A DNA stretch of 64,000 bases from Certhia americana (Eukaryota > Chordata > Aves > Passeriformes > Certhiidae): positions 7,005,420 to 7,069,419 of the forward strand of contig CM031878.1 of assembly GCA_018697195.1 (NCBI GenBank), in the 5' to 3' direction. The first letter of the stretch is position 1; each line of letters begins with the position of its first letter. A program made the position numbers and the translations under genes. This document shows, piece after piece, positions 23,729 through 34,100 of this stretch. The notes below the pieces were generated by a model that was given only the letters and a program-made list of their open reading frames with translations, made no database searches and was not told the DNA's origin.

Positions 23729-24058
23729 ACGGATCTCTGAAGACCACCACCCCTGTGGGCAGCTGGAGAACTGTCCCTATAGCCGGCAGCTTGAAAAGGC
23801 TCAGATATTCTGCACACTGAGCCCAGAATGAAAGGTGTAAGGTGACCTGAACAGTCAGGTACACAAACTCTTGGAAATTCAAACCACTAAAGTCACAGTC
23901 GTCACACTTCTCAGGCCCTGGAATCACAGCTGAAATAGCATTGCAATGCACTTATAATTTATTCATCAGCTGAATGGAAGCAGCAGGCATTGTGACAGCA
24001 CTCTTTTATCAAGCCCTTGTGATGGACTCCATCCATTTTAAAAGAGCAAACTGGAGTT

Positions 24059-24075
24059 AAAAAAAAAAAAAAAAA
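24059..24075. repeat. Poly(A) run (17)
   Basis: A homopolymer without an upstream retrocopy that I can recognise. Confidence 0.85.
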
Positions 24076-24485
24076 GTAAAGGCAACTTTATTCAAATTAA
24101 AACAAGCAGAAAAAAAGGCCAAATCAAAATAGGAAAAAGAAAAAGGTCTACTAAAGATCTGTTTTTCTCTTAATTTTTCTTCTCTTTGCTCTGAAACTTC
24201 CAAACTTTGCATTATTCTGCTAGTGGCTACTTTGATGTATGAGGCTCCTGTTAACCCAGATGCTGCTGACTGATGCTCAAAAGCATCTTTTCATCCCTGT
24301 AATGAGTTCTGCCTGAGGATCAGCTTGCCCCATTTTTATGTGGAAGAGAGCCATAAGGAGGACTGTGGACAGAATTTTATCCTCAAAGATTGACAATTAC
24401 TTCCCTTGAGTAATCTGATGCTCTGCTCCCCAGATAGTGGAACTTATATAGGTGTCAATGTGAAGGTGAGGGCACTTGTACAGCA

Positions 24486-24518
24486 GGGGTTTTTTGGTTT
24501 TTGGTTTTTGGTTTTTTT
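24486..24518 (+). repeat. GGTTTTT tandem array
   Basis: Four G-starting units of about 7 bp, GG followed by five to seven T, after a GGGG run. Confidence 0.8.
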
Positions 24519-26867
24519 AGGTGAGACTCACCCCATGTAGTAATACTGCGTTTTTCACTTGGGCAGCAGACCAGATAATAAAACCTTGATTTTTCTCACA
24601 AAATGCTCAGGGAGTTTTATAGGGAAATCTTTCTTTGGCATCAGGGCAGTTATGTCAGGGCTGAGATCCATTATGATGGTGTCTGCTTGTCGTCTGGTCT
24701 GGGACTGAGATATCTAGTGTAAATAAAAAAAGTAACCCCAGATTCCTCTGTTACTGCCCCTCCAGGGCAGCAAAACCAGCCTGCAAACCCCAGGTGCTGT
24801 TTCCTCTCATCCCATGGGCAATGTGTGCTGCTGCTGTGGGAATTATGGGCTGCCAACACTTCTGTGGCCTCAGCTGGAGATTTGCCAGCCAGAGCAATGG
24901 CACTCCAGGAAGGGGACAGAGGAAATAATCCAGACCCCTCTCTCTGTCAGTGGTCTTGGCAAGAAAAAAACAGAATAATTTGGGCAGTGGGGAGACCTAT
25001 GAGCTCTCTAACAGAAACAGGAGCTGAGTCTAGAGCTGAACCACATCGACCTAGGAGCATATGAATTTCCACTTTGGGCAGTATGAAGGACAAATACTAA
25101 AGAACTGGTTGGACAAATATATTTTAGGCTGTTTAGTACCAACTTTGGGGCAAGAAAGTAATGAGGTGGACCTCCCGGTGTCCTGCTCTGTTTCAGTACA
25201 GCCCAAGGAATAGCTGCTTGTTCTTTGAGCTACAGAGAGCTCCTGGTGGGGTAGCAGTAAGCTAAGCTGAATTCCTACCCCTGTCTGATCTTCTTCATTA
25301 CTTCACCATCAGACTTGCTGGGGGTAAGAAGGTGTTAAAGTCCACCCAGAGTCCCCAGGATCCCTGCTGATGTGTCACCAAAGCACAGGGAGTAGGGAGG
25401 AGGCAGAAGGAGAGGAAATGCTGTTGATGGTATTGTCTTTTATCCCAGGTAAATCCAGTTTCCCTGGGGAAGGAGCAGGTATCTCGTCCTTTGAGCCACT
25501 CAGGAAAGAAATTAGATAAAGCAGTGAAAAGTATCACATGAGAGGATTCTGTCCTAAGAATGAAGTCACACAGGCACTCCCACATCTTCCCACCTCTTGT
25601 CCTCTCTATCTGACAGCTCATGGAGCAGTAACCCTCTAATGTGACACCAAGACAGTTTGCATTTTCAAAGCTTCTGCTGTTGCTAAGCAGAGGAGTTAAC
25701 TCTCAGTTTGTCATACTTTGTGAAACAGCTCACAGGAAGAAAGAAAGAAATGAGGAAGAGAGATATTAAAAACAGGTGATAAGAACAAAGCAGAAAGGAC
25801 TTAGAAGTTTTTAAGTCAAATTTAACCTATTGCACTGGTAGCACCTTGAGGTCCAGTTTACAGTGAAAAGTTCTGCTGCTGGGGACTAAATTAGTGGTAT
25901 GTGTAGCCTCCTCTTCTCTCAGTGAGACTTCCCCTTCCTGGAAACCCATGTTCCCACATCAGTCTCTATTTCTTGTTCTCTGAGCCCAAAGAACAAACTG
26001 ATTCATTTGGATGAAAAGGAAAGAAAATAGAAGAAGGAACAGTACTATTTGTGGCAGAGCACACCCCATGTAAAGCACTGCTTGCAGGTGAGCAGTGAAC
26101 ATCCATAGGAGAGAAGCTGAAGGAGGAGGAGGAGAAGGAGAAGGCTTCATCCTTTCATTATTATATATAAAAGGTGATTGGAGGGAAGAAATGCCAAAAA
26201 CAAAAAAAAAGTTATGCTAGCCTCAGGAGAGCTTGGGTTCTGGGAAGAGGACACCAGGCAGAGCAGCTAAGCCTCCCTGGAAGGAAAGGCAGAAATGCAG
26301 GCAGGAGTCTTGGAGTGAGCTGCCAAGCTGCACAGGCTTCAAAATGCTCTGTTGCTTCAACAGTTTCTGTTTTCTTTGAGTGCTGAATGGTTTTGCAGGA
26401 AAGGAAAAAAAAAATCAGAGGGAAAAAGACCAATATCTTTTCTAAAAGTAGACCTGGTGGAAAACCTGCAGTCTGTTCTCTTGCATACATCAGGGCTTGC
26501 TTTACTTTCTGCCTTGCATGATTACATCTTGTGTTAACATTCAAGACAGGGAGCAGGCACAGATAAATCCTGAATAACTCCAAACTTTGCTTCTTCCATC
26601 TCTTCCAGCATTAGGCAGGTTCAGACAAAGCCTGTGCTGGAGTCTGGCTGCAAGAAAAGATGTTTTGAGGGCAGTGCAGTACCAAAAGAGCTTGGCTCCT
26701 GTACATTTTTCTCCAAGCACAAGCAAATCTGTGTTTTACCAGCAAGCTGGGATGCCCAATTAACAGAGAAGGTCTTTGCTGGCTAGCATCAGCACAGAAG
26801 ACAAAGCATGAGTTATGTCCATCAACTAAAGACAATTTAAGAAGCATGCAAAGATCCATTAATATGT

Positions 26868-27305
26868 CCTGAGGAGTGCAACAAAGGTAGTGAAAAGGCT
26901 GGTCAAATGTCTTTTGAGAAGTAGCTGAGGACTTTGGGCTTGTCTAGTTTGGGGGCTCAAGGTAATGTTCTCTACAGATTCCTGAAGAGGGGAAGTGGAG
27001 AGGGAAGTACTGAGCTTTTCCTGGTACCCAGTGATAGGATACATGGGAATGGTTCAAAGATATGCCAGGAAAGGTTTAGCCTTGGCATCAGGAAGCATTT
27101 CTTTGCAGAGTGGGTGGGCAGACATTGGAATAGGCTTCCTAGTGAGGTGGCTACTGCCCCTAGCCTGTCAGCGTTTAAGGGAGATTGGGATAATGCCCTG
27201 AACAACATTCTTGAACTTTTGGTCAGCTCTGAATTGGTCAGGCAGTTGAACTGGATGATTGCTGTAGTCCCTTCCAACAGAAATAGTCAATTCTTTTCTG
27301 ATCTA
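26868..27305 (+). mobile_element. CR1 LINE fragment (ORF2 C-terminus and 3' end)
   Basis: The frame from about 26934 contains LYRFLKRGSGEG, then SDRIHGNGSKICQERFSLGIRKHFF and HWNRLPSEVATAPSL, the highly recognisable end of CR1 ORF2. It is followed by GTCCCTTCCAACAGAAA and a decayed tail. Stops break the upstream part. Same orientation as UBE2R2. Confidence 0.9.
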
Positions 27306-28744
27306 TTTCACTGACATAAATAAAAATAACATGGGATCGAACTTCCACCAGAAAACACACACAGCATGGTACTGCCCAGCCTCCAAGGAGCATCTCTGAC
27401 AAACAGTGTTTCATGATCCAGCCCTCCAGCCCCCTGCTGAGGAAATGAAAGCTGAATTAAGCAGCTTTCAGTAAATCAGAGCTCACTTCAAGGTGGTGAA
27501 GAGTGAGCCACAGCCGCTGACCTGTGCCAGTGGCTGACCTGTCCCTGTAGGGGAACGCACATTTTATTTCAGCAGTCAGTCAAGCTGTGGATGGAGGAGG
27601 GAAGTTCCTCCATATTACCCCTGTGGCACTGAGCAAGAACTCATCCCAGCTTTATGAGAAAATTGGTGCCAATCCCCACAGGGATATTGTCCAGAGTGAG
27701 ATGGGATTTTGCAAGGAATATTTTACAGCTTGGAGGCAATCACAAGCCCTGGACTAGGTACCACTGACAGTGCTGGGGAACCTTTGGAGAGGGTAATGGG
27801 GTGACTTTGGGGAAAGCTCAAGAGGCAGAAGGGCAAGCAGAGCAGGGGGAGGATGTCTTGCTTTTCACTGGGAAACAGCAAATTTGTCCTGGAAGCAGCT
27901 GGAGCTTGGGGAAAACCATCTGCTTCCTGCTCTCCTCCCTGGGCCAAGGTCTGGAAAAGGAGACAAGGCTGCCAAATGTCAGGGAAAGACTTCAGGGTCG
28001 CACTACAGCGCAGGCTGCCTCAGCTGCATGATCTGCCACCAATGCAGGGGGCCCTGTGCCTTTGGGAAAGTCCATGGCTTAGGAAAATGCAGGAGATTGA
28101 TTGAAATGAGGAGGTCACTCATGTCTACAGGGTTGTCATCGGGATGAGAAAGCATGGAGATGATGGAGGCAAAGAAGAAGGTTAAAGTCATTTAATGACA
28201 TTGGGATGATGGGACACATCATCCAACCTGTTTGTCCAAGGAGCAGGTGCTTCTGTGAGGTGGCCTGAGCCCTGCCATGTACGGAAGGATGAAAGAAATG
28301 CCAAGCAGAAATGGGTCATCCTCCTCCTGGACAATTACTGTTATTTTTCTTTATTTATTTTTTTAATGAATATCATTTATGTTATTCATTAAATACTTAG
28401 TAAGGAACAGGTGCTGGCTCGTGTTTACTGGTTGATATATCTCTAAACTTCTACAGCATTTTTCACCCTTAGCCAAGCCATGGAATGGCAGGAAGGCTGG
28501 AAATGGTGTGACTACATCACACATCTGTGAAGAATGTGAGAACAACGTGTTGGGGTGAGGGATGGCAGCTGTCTATTTGTGTCCTACTACAGCCTGGGAG
28601 CTGCTGCAGTATTTTTGTGGGACCCTGAGTCATGGGAGTTCACTCCTCAAAAAACACGTTTTGTACAAAACCATCTGTTTTGTGACCACATGTGCCTGTC
28701 AGTGGGCCAACCATGACCTGTTGTACCCACTCATGACTTGTGAC
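27306..28744. other. Intergenic sequence (1.4 kb), no gene recognised
   Basis: This is unique-looking sequence with an AT-rich stretch near 28340-28400. Short open frames only. Confidence 0.5.
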
Positions 28745-29298
28745 TACCTGGACAGGCTGGATGAATGGACCAATTGTATGATGTTCAATAAGGCCAAGTG
28801 CCAGGTCCTGTCCCTGGGTCACAATAACTCCTGCAGCTCCAGGATGGGGGTAGAATGGCTGGAAAGCTGCCCAGTGGGAAAGGACCTGAGGACTGCTTGA
28901 TAGGAGCTAAATATGAGACAACAGCAGTTTGCCCAGGTGGACAAGAAGGCCAATGGTATCCTGGCTTGGATCAACAAGAATAAAAGCAGTCGAATTAGGG
29001 AAATGATCTTTGCCCTGTACTTGGCATTCACGAGGCACCTTGAGCTCTGTATCCAGTTCTGGACCCCCCAACCCAGGAAGGAGATTGAGGTGATGCAGTA
29101 AGTTCAGAGAAGGGCAATGGAACTGGTAAAAGATCTGGAATCTACCTCCTGTGAGGAGTGGCTAAGGCAGCTAAGGATGTTTAGCCTGGAGAAGAGGAAA
29201 CCCAAGGGACTTTAAGACTGTTTACAACTCCCTGACAGGAGGGTGTACCTGAGGGTCAGTCTCTTCTCCCAGGCAACCAGTGACAGGATGAGGGGACG
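28745..29298 (+). mobile_element. CR1 LINE, 5' portion of an interrupted copy
   Basis: It encodes decayed CR1 ORF2 pieces: DEWTNCMMFNKAKCQVLSLG, KANGILAWINK, HLELCIQFWTPQ, then EEWLRQLRMFSLEKRK-like sequence after a frameshift. It breaks at ATGAGGGGAC, inside the CR1 3' region, where an inverted CR1 begins. Confidence 0.88.
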
Positions 29299-29745
29299 TA
29301 GAATCACAGAATAAGCTGAGTTGGCAGGGAACCACCAGGATCATCAACTCAAACTCCTGGCCCTGCACAGGGCATCCCAAGAGTCACATCCTGTGCCTGA
29401 GAGCATTGTCCAAATGCTTCTTGAATTGTGTCAGCTTGGTGTCCTATCCCTTTCTGTGAGGAGCCTGTTCCAGTGCCCTGGTGAAAACCTTTTCCGTGAT
29501 ATCCAAACTAAACCTCCCCTGACAAAGGCTGATGCCATCCCCTCAGGTCCTGTCACTGTCACCACAGAGCAGAGACCATTGCCTGCCCCTCTTCTCTCCT
29601 CATGAGGAAGTTGTAGGTACAATGAGGTCTGCCCTCAGTCTCCTTCAGGCTGAACAGGCCAAGTGACCACAGCCACTCTTCACACGGCTTCCCCTCAAGG
29701 CCCTTCACCATCCCTGAGGCCTTCATTTGCACGCTTGCTAATGTC
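29299..29745 (-). mobile_element. CR1 LINE inserted in opposite orientation inside the 28.7-29.98 kb CR1
   Basis: The left end reads AGAATCACAGAATAAGCTGAG, the reverse complement of the CR1 3' terminus. The sequence continues into the reverse complement of CR1 ORF2, including CCTCAAGGCCCTTCACCATC. The outer CR1 resumes directly afterwards, so this copy is the younger insertion. Confidence 0.85.
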
Positions 29746-29975
29746 CCAAGCTGTTCCAGGGAAGGCTTATGTTGGACATTAGGAAGAATTTCTTCACAGC
29801 AAGGGTCATTATACATTGGAATGGGATGCACAGGGAGGGTGATGGAGTCCCTGTCTCTGGAGGTGTTTAAGGAAAGCCTGGTATGTGCCACTCCGTGGCG
29901 GCGCTGCCTCATAGGCTGGACTCGATACTGTCAGAGACTTTTTCCAAACGGCTTGATGCTGTGATGCTGTTACCC
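29746..29975 (+). mobile_element. CR1 LINE, 3' portion resuming after the nested insertion
   Basis: It continues the 28745-29298 copy with CAAGCTGTTCCAGGGAAGG, TTGGACATTAGGAAGAATTTC and ATTGGAATGGGATGC. It ends in a degenerate GATGCTGTGATGCTGT tail, like the CR1 terminal octamers. The tail lies about 25 bp from the UBE2R2 CpG island. Confidence 0.85.
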
Positions 29976-30085
29976 ACCCACGCTCCATCACAGCCCTGCG
30001 CCCCAGCACCCCTCCACCACATTATTCTGGACGGCCGGAGCGGCCCCTTTAACGGCACGCGGCGAGGGGCGTGGCGCACGGCAGC

Positions 30086-30195
30086 GCGTGCGGCGGGGGC
30101 GTGTCCCGGGGCGCGGTGGGGCGTGGCCTGGCTGTGCGCCGGGGCACGGCCGGGCGTGCGGCGGGGGCGTGTCCCGGGGCGCGGGGGGGCGTGGC
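30086..30195. repeat. 42-bp GC-rich direct repeat in the UBE2R2 promoter (period 68)
   Basis: Positions 30086-30127 and 30154-30195 are near-identical copies (GCGTGCGGCGGGGGCGTG...GCGTGGC), with one substitution in the GGTGGGG/GGGGGGG part. Each copy contains GC-box motifs. They are separated by a 26-bp linker. Confidence 0.85.
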
Positions 30196-30307
30196 TAACG
30201 GAGCGGCGGGGGCGGGGCCGGCGCGGCGCGCTGAGGTCAGCGCGAGCGGCGCCGTCACAAAAGGAAGTGGCGGCGGCGGGGCCGTCAGCGCGGGGAGGGG
30301 CGGGGGC

Positions 30308-30356
30308 GGCACCGGCACCACCGGCACCGGGACCACCGGGAGCGGCACCGGCAGCG
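30308..30356. repeat. GGCACC/ACCGGC-type short repeat in the UBE2R2 5' leader
   Basis: Imperfect 6-bp units rich in CACCGG and CACCAC, about 35 bp upstream of the start codon, probably within the 5' untranslated region. Confidence 0.75.
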
Positions 30357-30389
30357 AGCAGGCGGCCGCGGCGGGGGCCGCGCCGCGCC

Positions 30390-30566
30390 ATGGCCCAGCA
30401 GCAGATGAGCAGCTCGCAGAAGGCGCTGATGCTGGAGCTGAAGTCGCTGCAGGAGGAGCCGGTCGAGGGCTTCCGCATCACCCTGGTCGACGAGTCCGAC
30501 CTCTACAACTGGGAGGTGGCGATCTTCGGGCCCCCCAACACGCTCTACGAGGGCGGGTACTTCAAG
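30390..30566 (+). CDS. UBE2R2: UBE2R2 (CDC34B) ubiquitin-conjugating enzyme, coding exon 1 (residues 1-59)
   Basis: UBE2R2 is a ubiquitin-conjugating E2 that works with SCF/cullin-RING ligases to build Lys48-linked chains. The exon reads MAQQQMSSSQKALMLELK...DLYNWEVAIFGPPNTLYEGGYFK. That is identical to the human protein as I recall it except Ser for Thr at position 7. The Q-rich start and the Leu in NTLYEGG separate it from the paralogue CDC34/UBE2R1. It holds helix 1 and the first beta strands with the GPPNTLYEGG motif. The catalytic Cys (about residue 93) and the acidic tail are encoded by later exons. The ATG sits in GCCATGG. The exon ends at AAG before GTAGGG, phase 0. About 180 residues lie beyond the window. 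It is divergent from NOL6. Confidence 0.95.
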
Positions 30567-30791
30567 GTAGGGGCCTTTCCCCCGCGCTGCGGGCCGCGGT
30601 GTGGGGCTGGGCCGGGGCCGGGCCTGCGGGAGGGGGCACGGGCACGGCCTGGGCTGAGGGCAGCCGCGCCACAGAGCCGCTGCGCTGATATCTGCTCTTT
30701 TAGCCCCAAAGAGCCTCCGCCAGGAACCTCGGCCCAGGGTGAGAGCTCTCCCACCGCCAGCTGCCCCCCTGGGCTTTGCTCTGTTTGTATT

Positions 30792-30850
30792 TCACAGAAT
30801 TGTTACGGCTGGGAGGGATCTCTGGAGATCATCTAGTTCTGTATTTCCAT
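30792..30850 (-). mobile_element. Short CR1 3' end, inverted
   Basis: TTCACAGAATTGTTACGGCTG followed by GGAGATCATCTAGTTCTG is the reverse complement of the CR1 terminus. It faces the plus-strand copy starting 10 bp downstream. Confidence 0.75.
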
Positions 30851-30859
30851 ATCCTTTTA

Positions 30860-31190
30860 GTACCTGAAGGGAACTTAGAGGAAAGATGGGGCGAGAGTAT
30901 TTATAAGATCATTTAGGGACAGAGCAAGGGGGAATGGGTTCAAACTCAAAGACAGTAGGTTTAGCTTAGATATTAGGACGAAATTGTTCATTGTGAGGGT
31001 GGTGGAGGTACTGGCACAAGTTGTCCAGAGAAGCTTTGGATGCCCCATCCTTGGAAGTGTTCGAGGCCAGGTTGGATGGGGCTTGGAGCAACCTGGGATA
31101 GTGGAGGGAGTCACTGCCCATGATAAGGGTGTTGGAACTAGATAATCTTCAAGGTCCCTTCCAACCCAAACATTTTATGATTCTGTGATA
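30860..31190 (+). mobile_element. CR1 LINE 3' end
   Basis: It contains TACCTGAAGGGAAC, GGGTTCAAACTCAAAGACAG, TGCCCCATCCTTGGAAGTG and AAGGTCCCTTCCAACCCAAA, and ends ATGATTCTGTGATATT. It is a heavily 5'-truncated copy and one of the better-preserved tails in the window. Confidence 0.9.
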
Positions 31191-34100
31191 TTTATTTCAA
31201 ATTAAGGGGCTCCCAAGCCATCCCTTGATAGCTTCACTCATTGATGGTTAATTCAGGGTAAAGGCAGTGCTGTCCTCAGGATTCCATGGGCTTCAGGGCT
31301 GTTTGATACCATTTTTTTTGTACTCATGTGTTCTTCCTCTCCACACTTTAAAAAGCCAGCCTTCAAAAGGCTGCAGCGACATATAATGGGTGAAGGTAGA
31401 TTCAATTCCTTTCTCAGCCTTCCTGTTAATACAAAAAAACTTTTGTGGTTGCTATTTCCACTCTTGTGAGTACAGCAAATAAGAAATCTGGCACAGCCAT
31501 CCCATAAAAGAACTGAAGGGAGTGTACTTAAATTATCAAAACAACTGGAGAAGGAAGGAGGAGTTGCACTTTTTTCTCAAAACAAGCACTTGGACAACCT
31601 TCATGCCTGCAGAAGATGTGTTGCATTAGGCACACTCCTCTGCACTTGATATCTGCTTGATCTCTGGCAAAATATTGTCCCCATGAGCTTGCTTCTCCCA
31701 GCAGTTAACTGTTTTAGTTGTGGCTCCTGCATCTCCCATTTCATGCCCTTTGGCTTCTCTCAAACTGAAAAAGAAATTTGGATGATGTCTTTGCTTGACT
31801 AACATGCATCTTTGGTGCCTCTTGGCCTCTACAGGTCAAGGTTTAAGAGCTTTGTTCCACAAAACCAAAATAACCTGTAGCTTGGGGAATAATGGATTTG
31901 AGTCATGTTCAGTTTGGCCTCATTGTTTGGAAGGAAAGGAAGGCTTTGGCATAAGACTTGCCTTTTGTAATGGGTTGGCTTACTCATGTAGGTGTGATAG
32001 GTGTATTCTTAGACTCACCTCCATTATTACTTATTCAGGAAGTCTCTTGAGTCTTTGGCTGGTTACAGTGTCATCCTCACATCCGAATGGTCTGGTGACC
32101 TCTTCCTGCACTTATATTACTCATCCATTTTTTTTCAAAGAAATCATGACCGATCGAAATAGTTTTGTTTGGTTGGGGAGCTCTCTAGACTGCATATTTG
32201 CAGTTGTTCCTGGAAAGAAGCTGAAGCTGCCTGAGAAATAATTTGGGGATATGTGTTAACAAGTGTAGATTTAGGCAAGGCTCCCAGTTGCCTTACCTCA
32301 GCACTGTGATTGGGCTTTTGAGTATTTGATGTTCTTGAACTGCTGTGCCTTTCTTCTAAATTCTTTTGACCGATCCTGTGATAATTGTTTTGAGAGTGGG
32401 AAGAGAGGTCTCATGATGCTTCCACCCCTCCCCAGCTGTGGGATTCCCTTCAAGTGATGTGGCTGAAATCTCTGGTGTGCTGTTTCTGTCTCATTTTTCT
32501 TCCATGAGGAGTCCTGCATGGTGGATTTCTGTAGTGTCTGATCTTTGGTTATGCATCTTGACTTCTGAGACACTGAAAAAGGAAGGAGGAGTCCTGTGAG
32601 AAATTATATTCTTGTCTCTCTGTCTTAGGTCTTCATATGTGTTAGACCCTGCTTATGGAATCATTCAGAGATAAGAATAATGCCCTAACTTTATTTGATG
32701 GATGACTTCTGCAGTAAATTAATTGTACATGCTGCCTTGAACTAGTGCCCACCTTGTATGTGTTTAATTTTCCATATTTCTTAACTTGATAAAATAGCTT
32801 CATCTTGTTTTTTATTTTCAGTTAAGTAAGGTTAGGAAAGTGGGACTAGCAAGATGCAATTACAGGATGTAACTTCTTTCAACTTCATGGAAGTGAGAGT
32901 TTGGGAATTGTGTTCCACTTGAAGTGTAGTTTAAGGGCAGGAACTTGAGGGAAAGTACACAGGCTTCTAGTTAAGCTAGAGCACAAATATTTCAAGGCAA
33001 ATTTGTGGTTAAGGTGACTTTAATAAAGTGTTGGGGATGGTTGGTTGGGGAATACGATGGCTTGGTTTGTGTTTTGGGAGCTCTTAGAGCTGGTCACATC
33101 AACTTTTGGCACCTTGTTTATTCCTGGAGAAATACGACTTTTCTCTCTGCAGTTCTTGAACTAGTGGAATAAATGAAGTGAGGGAAGTGCTCTCTCTGCA
33201 CCTCCTTGACTGAAGCTACTGTCTAAAGGTGGTCCAACAGATTCTGGTTTCAGTTGTGAGTCCTGTAGCTCTAACATCTGATAAATTGAAGCAGAGAACA
33301 AGTCCCCTTGAGTGTTTGTTTAAATGGTAGGTTGTCAACATGCTGGCTATAATGAAGTCAGAGACTTCTTAAAAATTCAAGCACAGTGTCTAAGCATACT
33401 TTATCAGCTAATATAGCATGCTCAGGTCTGCTGCAGTGCTTCAGGGTTTAGGACTGCCATCTAGATGGAAAGGGCAGCAGCCTCCAGGAGCAACAACTAT
33501 GTGAAGAGCAGCTTGTATCAGCCAGGGATCATGCAGCAGCCCCCACCACACTCATACAATTAGCTGAAGATGGACATCTGAAATGCAAGTTACATCAACC
33601 TTTGTCTTACCTGGTGTCAAAGTATTATATATACCAGCTTACCTGGTATTCCCAGTCGTGCTGAATAGCTCTGTAATGTTTTGAGCAACCCTTTGAATTC
33701 CTGACTACCATCCTCAAGGAAGGAGTTGAGTTATTCCATGCACTGGCTACCTCTCTTCTTTGCTGCCAAGGGAAAAATAGTTCAGTTCAATATTAAGTCC
33801 TTCAAAGAGGTAGTGATAAGAGCAAATGTCTGTCCCTCTGCTGCTGGCAGTAAGAAATTGCCAGTTTGACTATAGTTCTAGCAGAATCGGTTCTGTTGGA
33901 CTGCACTGGGTGAACTTGGGTTTTGGTGCCAGACTCACTCACAGAATGTAAAGGTGAAATGTGGATAGACCTTGTATGTCTGAGATTCACTTGCTGCGTT
34001 TTTTGAGTGACAAAGGGAAGATTTTTCTCAGAGTGAAATGTGTCCAGGTCACAGATAGTATCTTTAGATCAGATTCCACTGGGCTATGTGGTAGTTTTGA

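Larger units (their letters stand above)
20243..26867. other. Intergenic sequence (6.6 kb), no gene recognised
   Basis: It contains a (TA)n run at 20500-20517, an A17 run at 24059-24075, a GGTTTTT array at 24486-24518 and a short CR1-tail-like segment at 23665-23728. The longest open frames (142 and 150 codons) lack family features. An exon-like segment at 22895-22966 is discussed under findings. Confidence 0.55.
29995..30690. promoter_or_regulatory. UBE2R2: CpG island and promoter region of UBE2R2
   Basis: This is an extremely GC- and CpG-rich stretch that ends in UBE2R2 exon 1 and the first 120 bp of the intron. It carries many GGGGCGTGG/GGGGGCGTG GC-boxes (KLF/SP type) and a GGAAGT ETS-type site near 30260. 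No TATA box. The transcription start is not defined by sequence alone. Confidence 0.88.

Noticed and set aside
24059..24120. Poly(A) run suggesting a processed pseudogene
   Set aside because: No gene-like sequence precedes it and the nearby AATAAA is on the wrong strand and side.
29883..30836. 317-codon plus-strand open frame running into UBE2R2 exon 1
   Set aside because: Only residues from the MAQQQ start match UBE2R2. Upstream is CR1 tail and GC-rich leader, and downstream is intron read-through past the AAG/GTAGGG donor.
31795..32241. 148-codon open frame in UBE2R2 intron 1
   Set aside because: No recognisable domain, no splice context, and a length that can arise by chance in 33 kb.
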